Positions 32,229-38,503 of a stretch of 38,503 bases of DNA are shown here, in pieces. The position numbers and the translations under genes were made by a program. Source of the DNA: Burkholderiales bacterium (GTDB lineage: Bacteria > Pseudomonadota > Gammaproteobacteria > Burkholderiales > Burkholderiaceae_B); contig JAIXTE010000066.1 in NCBI GenBank assembly GCA_027484315.1, positions 1 to 38,503 on the forward strand, read 5' to 3'. Position 1 is the stretch's first letter. Each line of letters begins with the position of its first letter. The notes beneath the pieces were generated by a model that was not told the origin of the DNA, made no database searches, and saw nothing but the letters and a program-made list of their open reading frames with translations.

Positions 32229-32978
32229 ATGACACAGCAAAAGCGTTTCCCCGCACTCAAAAAGCAAGCCGAGATTCTTCGCGACGAGATCTCACAGCTC
32301 GGCGCACAAGCCGGACAACGAAAAGCACTGGATATTTTGTCCAAGATCGCTGGCGTTAAAAATTTCAATACGCTGTCAGCCACCGCTCAGGATGACTTTG
32401 TGGTCGAGGTTGACCAGGAAGAACTAGATCGTGAGTTTGGAAAAAGATACTGGTTGATCAAAATTGCAACAAAGCAAGGGGAATATCAGTGCGTGCATTC
32501 GATGTTCATGGGTACGAATGACAAAGGATTTGACCCCGTGGCGTTTGCAGACAGCGAAGCAAGTACCTGGTTTGGGTTTTCGTCAAGAAACCGAAAAGAA
32601 GGTGAAACATACCATTTCAACGACTACCGAGACCAAGCATGGGTGAAAGAGGTAAGAGAGATTTCTTACCCCACCTTTATGGAAATGACCACCGAAAACT
32701 GGAAGCCAAAGGTTGTGGCCCCATCACCTAAGATGGATGTCAAAATCTCTGAGAATCTGGGGAATCTCCAGGAATCGATTGAGAAAGCCGTGTCCGCACT
32801 CTACGATGCGCAGAACGTGGTGGATCCCTACCAACCCGGAACCGAGGAGTTCCTGCAGCTCGTGGAGATGTCCGAGGCAAGCGACGAGTCACAAGCTGTT
32901 GAGCGTGGGCACACCGGTGCATACATGTTCGAAATCCATGCGCTGCAGGACGCGTTGCGCAAACTACAGGCAATGTAA
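32229..32978 (+). CDS. short-module protein, 249 aa
   Basis: AGGAG lies eight bases before ATG 32229. Residues 6-55 (LKKQAEILRDEISQLGAQA, ALDILSKIAGVKNFNTLSAT) are the clearest example of the helical module, with the typical xxNFNTLSA end. Residues 60-150 form a mixed domain (YQCVHSMFMGTNDKGFDP), and about 165-249 is helical (NLQESIEKAVSALYDAQN). Divergently arranged with the 233-aa member. Module proteins of this kind are annotated as glyoxalase-superfamily in plasmids, but no glyoxalase metal site is seen. Confidence 0.7.
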   Translation: MTQQKRFPALKKQAEILRDEISQLGAQAGQRKALDILSKIAGVKNFNTLSATAQDDFVVEVDQEELDREFGKRYWLIKIATKQGEYQCVHSMFMGTNDKGFDPVAFADSEASTWFGFSSRNRKEGETYHFNDYRDQAWVKEVREISYPTFMEMTTENWKPKVVAPSPKMDVKISENLGNLQESIEKAVSALYDAQNVVDPYQPGTEEFLQLVEMSEASDESQAVERGHTGAYMFEIHALQDALRKLQAM

Positions 32979-32984
32979 AACAGC

Positions 32985-33006
32985 GAGGGGGTGAACCCCC
33001 CCCCTC
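32985..33006. terminator. G/C hairpin between convergent genes
   Basis: GAGGGGG-TGAA-CCCCCCCCCTC 7 bp after the stop of the 249-aa gene and 10 bp from the end of the nucleotidyltransferase gene. It could end transcription from both sides; no long T-tract. Confidence 0.5.
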
Positions 33007-33015
33007 CAGACCATC

Positions 33016-33849
33016 CTAAAATTTGATTCGACCAAGTCGCGTTTTTTCACTTTTGGTTTGAGTGTTTTCATCCTGCCATTTCCGAAAGTCTGCTTTTTTC
33101 TTCGTTTTACTATTAAGCAAAGCAATCATCTGGGGCAGCCTGTTCGACTTGAAGGAATCGACATCGGGAGAATTTGACCGAATGGGTTTCATCAGGTCCA
33201 CGGGTCCATAGACGGCATTCACGGTCAGGGCATCACGACTTGACAGGATGGCAAACAGATTTTCAGCGGCCTTGAGCTTTGCTCTCTCCGTGCGCACGGG
33301 GTCTGTAACGATCTCTTTAAAGCAGGCCTCGGCGATTTTAAAGGCCAGCTCCAACTGCTGAACACCTTGTATTGTTCTTTTTTGTGGGATGTGAACCAGG
33401 TTGTGCAGCTTACTTTTCAACAGGTGAAAAGGGTGCATGATCTTGATTATTCCACCCGATATATCCACCTGCAGCGCGTGGTCGATCACCTCTTTTGACT
33501 CAAGACCTCCGACGTTTGCGATGAAGTCAACAAGAATGGGGCTCTCCCCCAACTCACCTAGATTCACAGCGAGTAAGGCGTTATTGAGAGTGTTGTCCGA
33601 GAAATCTGCGATCTTGAATGAGTGGATTGATTTGAACTTGGAGGCAAACCGGTGTGCGCTGTATGCGGAGCCCATTAAATCAAAGTCCCCGGATACTCCG
33701 CTGGCGATTTCATCGAATTTGTACAGGTGAGCATAGAAAAGTACGGCTTGCCCTCCAACAAGAACGAGATCCTCGTGCTCAGCCCCTCTAAGCAGCTCAA
33801 GAACCTGGTTGTAGTTCAGTAATCGGACACCAGACAAATTCTTCACCAT
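33016..33849 (-). CDS. AbiEii-like nucleotidyltransferase
   Basis: 277 residues. Nucleotidyltransferase core: VGGQAVLFYA (Gly-Gly at 32-33) and GVSGDFDLMG (Asp55-x-Asp57), the GG...DxD pattern of the polymerase-beta-type NTases, with a third acidic residue likely in LVDFIAN (about 107). The C-terminal half is helical. AbiEii-type enzymes act as toxins by modifying tRNA or other acceptors and form type IV toxin-antitoxin pairs with a winged-helix AbiEi partner. ATG overlaps the stop region of the upstream winged-helix gene, as in such pairs. Assignment to AbiEii itself is by motif only. Confidence 0.7.
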   Translation of the reverse strand: MVKNLSGVRLLNYNQVLELLRGAEHEDLVLVGGQAVLFYAHLYKFDEIASGVSGDFDLMGSAYSAHRFASKFKSIHSFKIADFSDNTLNNALLAVNLGELGESPILVDFIANVGGLESKEVIDHALQVDISGGIIKIMHPFHLLKSKLHNLVHIPQKRTIQGVQQLELAFKIAEACFKEIVTDPVRTERAKLKAAENLFAILSSRDALTVNAVYGPVDLMKPIRSNSPDVDSFKSNRLPQMIALLNSKTKKKADFRKWQDENTQTKSEKTRLGRIKF

Positions 33850-34232
33850 GCACTCATCGGGTCATGATTTTTGACAATCCTGATGTCTACGTGCTCGCCC
33901 TCTGGAAAACAGTACGAGACTCCACTGTGTTTTTTGAAAAGTTGGTCCGAAAGCTTTTGAGAGTACGCCTGCAGCTCACTTGCTTTTCCGATCTCAATGT
34001 TTTCCACATCGAAGGACTCTAGTCCATCAACCGGAAAAACCTTTCTGACGCATCGACCATTGCTTAACTCGTAGCTGCTTCGAAGCAAACCCAGTTCCTC
34101 CGCCCTGGCGAGAGAATCGAAAACCCGACGATAGCCGATCTCCAAGTTCTTGGAGATCTCATAGAGGTTCATCCCTGGGGAGGCCTGGGCTTTCTTGACG
34201 ACCTTGATCAGATTTTTCGGGAGCTTTTTCAT
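33843..34232 (-). CDS. winged-helix protein, likely antitoxin/regulator
   Basis: 129 residues from ATG 34232 (AAAAGGA six bases upstream; the longer frame to 34439 lacks one). Residues 3-60 (LIKVVKKAQASPGMNLYEIS, RRVFDSLARAEELGLLRSS) form a winged helix-turn-helix. The C-terminal half is basic and acidic in patches (EGEHVDIRIVKNHDP). It overlaps the nucleotidyltransferase gene start by 7 bp. Classical AbiEi is about 270 residues, so this is a shorter partner. A repressor of the pair is the simplest reading. Confidence 0.6.
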   Translation of the reverse strand: MKKLPKNLIKVVKKAQASPGMNLYEISKNLEIGYRRVFDSLARAEELGLLRSSYELSNGRCVRKVFPVDGLESFDVENIEIGKASELQAYSQKLSDQLFKKHSGVSYCFPEGEHVDIRIVKNHDPMSAW

Positions 34233-34384
34233 ATGGATCCTTTTCTGTACTATATATGACATTTTTTTCAACGTAAATGGTCCATCGAGTCGCCTCGCGC
34301 CAGATCTCCTTCTGAAGAACACGGCTGGAATTTCTTTGTGAAGCCCGGTTGTGGGATTACGATTTGGAAAACCAGGAGAACGCC

Positions 34385-34756
34385 ATGAAAAACTTGAGCA
34401 ACCAAACCGCCGACGGAAAACCAAGCCCATATATTCCAAAGTCCATTCGAGAGGAAAGCAACCCGCAGCGCAAAGCAGAGTTGTTTTACCAGATGGGGTA
34501 CGAGGAATCGGAATGCGACAAACTGGGCGTGTCTGCTGACCTTGTCAGGGCTCTTGAAGAAAAATACAACGGAGGGTCTATCCCGCTTCGGGACTTGTTA
34601 AGGCTGGGCCCCAGTAGATCTGATCCAAAAGAGAACGAGCAACTCATTGGCCAGGGCACGATGACTTACGGGGATTGGAAAGGAGTAACTGGGCCCGGGG
34701 CGCAATTTAAAGAGATTCTTGCCGCCCAGAAGAAGTCAAAATCTATGGAGCCCTGA
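34385..34756 (+). CDS. unknown 123-aa protein
   Basis: AGGAGA is six bases before ATG 34385. Polar, helical protein (QRKAELFYQMGYEESECDKL, SADLVRALEEKYNGG). The tail KKSKSMEP resembles, but does not fit, the [NS][SG]M[SG][ML] ending of four other proteins. Convergent with the first ADP-ribosyltransferase-like gene. No known family. Confidence 0.6.
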   Translation: MKNLSNQTADGKPSPYIPKSIREESNPQRKAELFYQMGYEESECDKLGVSADLVRALEEKYNGGSIPLRDLLRLGPSRSDPKENEQLIGQGTMTYGDWKGVTGPGAQFKEILAAQKKSKSMEP

Positions 34757-34822
34757 TCGCCCTACCCCTGCTTTCTTAAAACGGTGATTTTTGCTGCGTA
34801 ATTCCCTCAGGCCCGCTGAACA

Positions 34823-35368
34823 TCAACTGTTGATATCCAGGCTGCCTGAATCGAAGTTGCCGGAATTCCCGTGGGCTGACTTGATCTGGGACGGCGAGAA
34901 CACAATGATCTGTTGATCGCTTTCCACCAGGCCTGTCCCGATGATGCCATCGTAGCCCTTTGCTTTTAAGCGGCGGTGCACCTCGTTCATTCCAATGGGC
35001 TCACCATCCTCACCTTCTTCGAGAGCCAGCTCATGAAGATCGAGTTTCGAGGTCAAAAAGGGTTTCTCCATTTTGATGTACAGTGCCAGGACCTGCACTT
35101 CACGATTTCTACCGCCCGCAAGCGTTGCCCACAAGTGTGCGGACTCTGGTCGAAATGAGAGATAGATGCCCTGCCCGTACTCGCCGTGCGCAGACACTTT
35201 GAATTGCGAGAAGTCTGAGGCTGTTCCGTGGTAACACACCAACGGGTCTCCCCTTTCATTCACGATTTTAGATTCGCCGAACCATTGTCTGAAAGCCTGG
35301 TTTTCGAGCAAGGGGGACGCCAGGGGAATTTCTGGAGTGGATGTGAGGCGACGGGATTTGAAATCCAT
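34823..35368 (-). CDS. ADP-ribosyltransferase-like protein 1
   Basis: 181 residues. Same plan as the two genes at 36376 and 36990: MDFK start, RQWFGESKIVNERGDPLV, YHGT with His47, a GIYLSFRPESAHLW strand, and FSPSQIKSAHGNSGNF at the end. These match the ART fold used in phage and plasmid polyvalent proteins (YHGT, then an aromatic/Ser strand, then a Q/E-containing xQIKSA end). ADP-ribosyltransferases move ADP-ribose from NAD onto a target. In polyvalent proteins the domain is fused to others; here it stands alone. ATG 35368 has no ribosome binding site and follows the 54-aa gene by 27 bp. Confidence 0.75.
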   Translation of the reverse strand: MDFKSRRLTSTPEIPLASPLLENQAFRQWFGESKIVNERGDPLVCYHGTASDFSQFKVSAHGEYGQGIYLSFRPESAHLWATLAGGRNREVQVLALYIKMEKPFLTSKLDLHELALEEGEDGEPIGMNEVHRRLKAKGYDGIIGTGLVESDQQIIVFSPSQIKSAHGNSGNFDSGSLDINS

Positions 35369-35395
35369 GTGCAGGACAGATCAGGGACGAAAAAA

Positions 35396-35560
35396 TCAGG
35401 AATCGACTTTTTTGTCGGTGTTCGCGGCTGCTTTTGCGGGGGGATCATTGTTAGCAAGCCACTCACGAATTCGCTTCAGCGATTCACTCGTGTCGCGCTG
35501 CAGATGATCAAGCTCATCAGGAGAGAGCTTTCGTCCAGGTTCATTGTGTGTGGGTAGCAT
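35396..35560 (-). CDS. 54-aa protein preceding ART-like gene 1
   Basis: ATG 35558-35560 has a perfect AGGAGG seven bases upstream and a TTGAAA-17-TATAAT promoter ahead. The product starts MLPTHNEPGRKLSPDELDHL and contains a helix (DTSESLKRIREWLANN). Small, charged and adjacent to a putative toxin-type enzyme; an antitoxin or immunity role is possible and unproven. Confidence 0.65.
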   Translation of the reverse strand: MLPTHNEPGRKLSPDELDHLQRDTSESLKRIREWLANNDPPAKAAANTDKKVDS

Positions 35561-35579
35561 AACACGCCTCCTTTTGGTA

Positions 35580-35608
35580 ATTATACATTATTTGCCAACA
35601 AGTTTCAA
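35580..35608 (-). promoter_or_regulatory. promoter of the 54-aa/ART-1 unit
   Basis: Minus strand TTGAAA (35603-35608), 17 bp, TATAAT (35580-35585). Overlaps the last codons of the phosphoribosyltransferase gene. Confidence 0.75.
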
Positions 35609-36363
35609 CCGTTCGACATGCCGCCAATTTTTCTTGCCGCATGGAGTCTGTCCTTCATCGATTGAGCTGAATCAGCCGCCTTCAGGTGGCCTGCCTCACC
35701 CTGGGTTAATCTGTCGATACCGAAACCGAACTCCTCTTGCCACAATGCATCCATTTTGTCGCCGTGCTTCTGGCGGATTGCCCGCAGCATCCCCTCCTTG
35801 ACTGGGAGATCGAGTGCTCCCTCATGGGCTGTCATGACAATGCCGGCCAGGGGGGTGGCACCTCGGGACTTGATAAAGCTGTGGAGCGCCGCCAGGGTGC
35901 CCCCCATGGCCAGGGTGTCATCCACCATGAGATAGGAGGCTCCGGGCGTGACGGGCCCATCAAATTCCGGAAGAAATGCAAGGCGGTGGTCTGAACCCTT
36001 GTTAGTGCGGTGAGGGGTGTTGGTCTGGCGGATTTTGTCCTCAACCGCCAGGTTAAGACGTTTGCCTAAAAGAGCTGCTGCAGCCAACGGAATCTTGTTG
36101 TGTCCGGTTTCCTCCAGGGAGACGACCGGGCACAGAATCGGTTTTGTGTCGCCGATTCTTTTTCTGATTGCCTCCAAGGTTTCATCCTTGATCAGGCGCG
36201 AGATCAGGATAATTGCGGCATTCTCATCACCAGACTTCGCAGCCAGGTACTCAGGTTCGTTGGAGAGTCCCTTTAGATCACCATTTCTGATTACCGGTCC
36301 AAAATTACCCCAAGGCAATCGGGGTTGCCCGTACAAAATGGAGTGTTCCCCTAAAATTTTCAT
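35605..36363 (-). CDS. phosphoribosyltransferase-like protein
   Basis: 252 residues. The PRPP-binding loop YLMVDDTLAMGGTLAAL at about 144-160 is the type I phosphoribosyltransferase signature (VDD-x-x-x-TGG). Upstream are SLEETGHNKIPLAAAALLG and an Arg/Lys-rich loop, as in nucleobase-using members. Substrate unknown. It follows the ART-2 gene by 12 bp and is the third gene of the ART-3/ART-2/PRT operon. Phosphoribosyltransferase domains also occur inside polyvalent proteins, and together with the ART domains this suggests a decomposed polyvalent locus handling NAD- or PRPP-linked substrates. Confidence 0.8.
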   Translation of the reverse strand: MKILGEHSILYGQPRLPWGNFGPVIRNGDLKGLSNEPEYLAAKSGDENAAIILISRLIKDETLEAIRKRIGDTKPILCPVVSLEETGHNKIPLAAAALLGKRLNLAVEDKIRQTNTPHRTNKGSDHRLAFLPEFDGPVTPGASYLMVDDTLAMGGTLAALHSFIKSRGATPLAGIVMTAHEGALDLPVKEGMLRAIRQKHGDKMDALWQEEFGFGIDRLTQGEAGHLKAADSAQSMKDRLHAARKIGGMSNG

Positions 36364-36375
36364 GTGGTGGTCATC

Positions 36376-36984
36376 CTATTTTGTGAAGTCTGGGTTGAGG
36401 GGGTCGAACTGTCCGACGTTTCCGGTCGCCGATTTTATTTGCCCGGGACTAAATGGCATGTACGCCATGGGTCTCTGACCAGCATCATCCCGACCTTCAT
36501 CGATATACACCCCATCGAACCCCATCTCTGGCATTTCTTCCTTGAGAAATGCGACAAGGTCTCTTGCCTCCACCCAGTCAGGCAGCCCCGCGGGAGTCAA
36601 GGTGGCGCCGTTTCCGAACTTCCCAAAATACAGATCGTTGTAGATCTTCCTGTGTGCCGGGTTCCTGGTATCAAACGGTTTTTCAATACGAAGGTACACG
36701 GCGATCACCGCCGGCGCTTTGTCGCGAACGCCATAGAACGAGGATGATGCTGTAGACGAGGTCGTGAACTTCTGGGCGTACTCTTTGGATGCAGTGAAGA
36801 ATTGATCTGGCGCAAACTCAGAAAAGCTGGCATCTGGCGTACCGTGATAGACCACCAAAGGTTTACCGAGGGTGTCGATCACTTTGCTTTCACCGAACCA
36901 CCGCCGAAAATTCGGGTTTTCAAGTATGCCGGCGGGCCTATTCAGATCGCCGACTGGCGTTGATCGCTTCGTTTTGAAATCCAC
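36376..36984 (-). CDS. ADP-ribosyltransferase-like protein 2
   Basis: 202 residues, GTG start at 36984 with AAGGTAG upstream. Motifs: RRWFGESKVIDTLGKPLVV, YHGT (His47), QFFTASKEYAQKF (about 61-73) and FSPGQIKSATGNVGQF. Near-identical to ART-like 3 in the first 35 residues, and the DNA over the first 42 bases differs at only four positions. The middle parts differ, so target or activation may differ. Likely NAD-dependent mono-ADP-ribosylation; no signal peptide. Last two genes of the operon follow. Confidence 0.78.
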   Translation of the reverse strand: MDFKTKRSTPVGDLNRPAGILENPNFRRWFGESKVIDTLGKPLVVYHGTPDASFSEFAPDQFFTASKEYAQKFTTSSTASSSFYGVRDKAPAVIAVYLRIEKPFDTRNPAHRKIYNDLYFGKFGNGATLTPAGLPDWVEARDLVAFLKEEMPEMGFDGVYIDEGRDDAGQRPMAYMPFSPGQIKSATGNVGQFDPLNPDFTK

Positions 36985-36989
36985 TTTGA

Positions 36990-37517
36990 CTACCTTGTTA
37001 TATCGGGATTAAGAGAATCAAAGGATCCCTTGTTGGAGTAAGCCGATTTAATCTGCTCTGGCGAAAAAACAGCGTATGAATACCCTCCTCCCTCATAGCC
37101 GTTCTGATAAGTGTAGCCATCATATCCTTTGCTCATAAGTAGACCCTGGAGGTCACCACTGTCGGCTTCCTCCTGAGAAATAACCTGGCGATCTACTAAG
37201 TACGGTGCGATATCTTCTTCGCACCAGGAACTAAAATCTGTATCGAATAAAATTGGGTTCTTAATGGACAGATAAACGGGCATTAGAATTTCACCGCACG
37301 ATTTAGCTTGGGCTTCACTACCAAAGTGAAAACCAAACTCTCCATACCTAAATTCAGAGAATTCGGTATTTGTGCCGTGGTACACAACGAGGGGTTTTCC
37401 AGAGCTATCTACGATTTTACTTTCACCGAACCACCTCTTGAAATTGGGATTATCCAGCACGCCGGCAGGTTGATTCAGATCGCCCATTGGCGTTGATCGC
37501 TTCGTCTTGAAATCCAC
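36990..37517 (-). CDS. ADP-ribosyltransferase-like protein 3
   Basis: 175 residues, GTG start at 37517 with AAGG eight bases upstream, first gene of the operon. KRWFGESKIVDSSGKPLVV, YHGT (His47), FGEFGFHFGSEAQAKS and FSPEQIKSAYSNKGSF give the complete ART order. Ends NPDITR, close to NPDFTK of protein 2. It has its own -10 TATAAT at 37552-37557. The gap to the CRISPR array is about 260 bp. Confidence 0.78.
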   Translation of the reverse strand: MDFKTKRSTPMGDLNQPAGVLDNPNFKRWFGESKIVDSSGKPLVVYHGTNTEFSEFRYGEFGFHFGSEAQAKSCGEILMPVYLSIKNPILFDTDFSSWCEEDIAPYLVDRQVISQEEADSGDLQGLLMSKGYDGYTYQNGYEGGGYSYAVFSPEQIKSAYSNKGSFDSLNPDITR

Positions 37518-37551
37518 TGAGGTAACCTTTTCGTGAGCCGATGATTTCTAA

Positions 37552-37581
37552 ATTATATGAGGTGGCTACTCCGTACAGCAA
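37552..37581 (-). promoter_or_regulatory. promoter of the ART-3/ART-2/PRT operon
   Basis: Minus strand TTGCTG (37576-37581), 18 bp, TATAAT (37552-37557). About 35 bp before the GTG start. Confidence 0.6.
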
Positions 37582-37818
37582 ACAAAACCCCATAGCAAAA
37601 AGCAACAACGTCCGGCGAAAAATGCAAGTAAGACTCAGAGAATCAAGAATATCTCGGAACCAATAACGCGCATTTTTCGCTTGAGACGTAGTGTCGTCAG
37701 AGAAGGACTTAAGCCTTTACATTGCTGGCATTTATTTCGCAAATTGCGCTGAGCATATATGGGGGTAATGGGTCGCCTGATACAACCTGGACTCACATTA
37801 AGCGTCGAGCCGCCGAAA
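37582..37818. other. gap between ART operon and CRISPR array
   Basis: No convincing gene. It holds a half repeat, CGCCTGATACAAC (37774-37786), that matches the last 13 bases of the CRISPR repeat except at two positions, followed by a 32-bp spacer-like stretch to the first full repeat. No anti-repeat or tracrRNA candidate was recognised. Confidence 0.5.
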
Positions 37819-38503
37819 GCTCCATCGCCTGACAAAGGCTCACCTGATACAATATCGATCGAGCAGACGTGAGGTCTTCTTCAGTTCCATCGCCTGACAA
37901 AGGCTCACCTGATACAATGCGATTCCATCAGCTCAGCTCACTACGCTTGTTCCATCGCCTGACAAAGGCTCACCTGATACAATGCAGCGCGGCCAGCAAT
38001 GGCCGAATGTTGTGTTCCATCGCCTGACAAAGGCTCACCTGATACAATATCAGCGATTTTGGAACGAGCTAAGGGTCGGTTCCATCGCCTGACAAAGGCT
38101 CACCTGATACAATAGCTACAAATTAAACCAGGCTGCCGCTCTCGTTCCATCGCCTGACAAAGGCTCACCTGATACAATGTTCACCTAGGCCCAGCCGCCG
38201 CAGGGTTCGTTCCATCGCCTGACAAAGGCTCACCTGATACAATCAGCGACTGGATACGTTGCAATTGCAGGTCGTTCCATCGCCTGACAAAGGCTCACCT
38301 GATACAATGGTTTTAAAGGCTTGTTCAATTTTGCCCAGGTTCCATCGCCTGACAAAGGCTCACCTGATACAATCTTTGTGGAATCCATACACATGGACGT
38401 GGGTTCCATCGCCTGACAAAGGCTCACCTGATACAATCTGCATACGTAGTCAACGATCGCGTAGCGTGTTCCATCGCCTGACAAAGGCTCACCTGATACA
38501 ATC
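37819..38503 (+). CRISPR. CRISPR array, 11 repeats, truncated by window end
   Basis: 35-bp repeats begin at 37819, 37884, 37949, 38014, 38079, 38144, 38209, 38274, 38339, 38403 and 38468. They start GTTCCATCGCCTGACAAAGG and end CACCTGATACAAT. Spacers are 30 bp, one of 29. The first repeat has one change (GCTCC for GTTCC); all others are identical. GCCT-GACAA-AGGC gives a small internal hairpin. No cas gene is present in the window, so the type is open. The degenerate left end suggests the leader lies to the right, outside the window. Spacers are all different; no match inside the window was noticed. Confidence 0.97.

Overview
The window reads as accessory DNA, most likely a large plasmid or integrative element, from a Gram-negative proteobacterium. 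Supporting signs are a lipobox lipoprotein, a YgjV-like inner-membrane protein, AGGAG-type ribosome binding sites, near-consensus TTGACA-17-TATAAT promoters, ADP-ribosyltransferases of the polyvalent-protein type, an AbiE-like pair, a type I restriction-modification (RM) system and a CRISPR array. There are no housekeeping genes, rRNA or tRNA. The species cannot be named from the sequence.

Layout. 1-1370: non-coding repeat region with about seven 108-bp tandem units, four 22-bp iteron-like repeats and a flanking 17-bp inverted repeat. 1378-3566: AP2-like protein, a TnpB remnant, a lipoprotein and a zinc-ribbon protein, all on the minus strand. 3689-5222: a leader peptide and two paralogous unknown proteins. 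5266-10740: membrane protein plus ABC-type ATPase, several small unknown proteins, a 542-aa membrane protein and a coiled-coil membrane protein. 11245-13020: a large protein with a coupling-protein-like C-terminus. 13120-13932: a fic gene broken by one in-frame stop.

14955-25872 is the clearest discovery: a 10.9-kb composite element with 26-bp imperfect terminal inverted repeats (22/26) and a perfect 8-bp target duplication (TTAATTAG). It carries a complete type I RM operon (hsdM, rhuM-fic, hsdS, a Clp-N-like gene, two unknown genes, hsdR) and, overlapping the hsdR stop codon, an ISL3-family transposase with its catalytic residues. The terminal repeat motif is reiterated twice over the hsdM promoter, so mobility and RM expression may be linked.

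26008-34756: plasmid-type genes including a YgjV-like protein, an SPFH protein, a NADAR-like protein, three proteins sharing a short N-terminal helical module, and an AbiEi/AbiEii-like pair. 34823-37517: three paralogous ADP-ribosyltransferase-like genes, a phosphoribosyltransferase and a 54-aa protein. 37819-38503: a CRISPR array of 11 repeats running off the window, with no cas genes in view.

Two further cross-window signals stand out. Four unrelated proteins end in the same C-terminal motif, [NS][SG]M[SG][ML], after a basic stretch. Two distant minus-strand promoters (7335-7377 and 28590-28632) share a nearly identical 22-bp palindromic operator over the -35 box.
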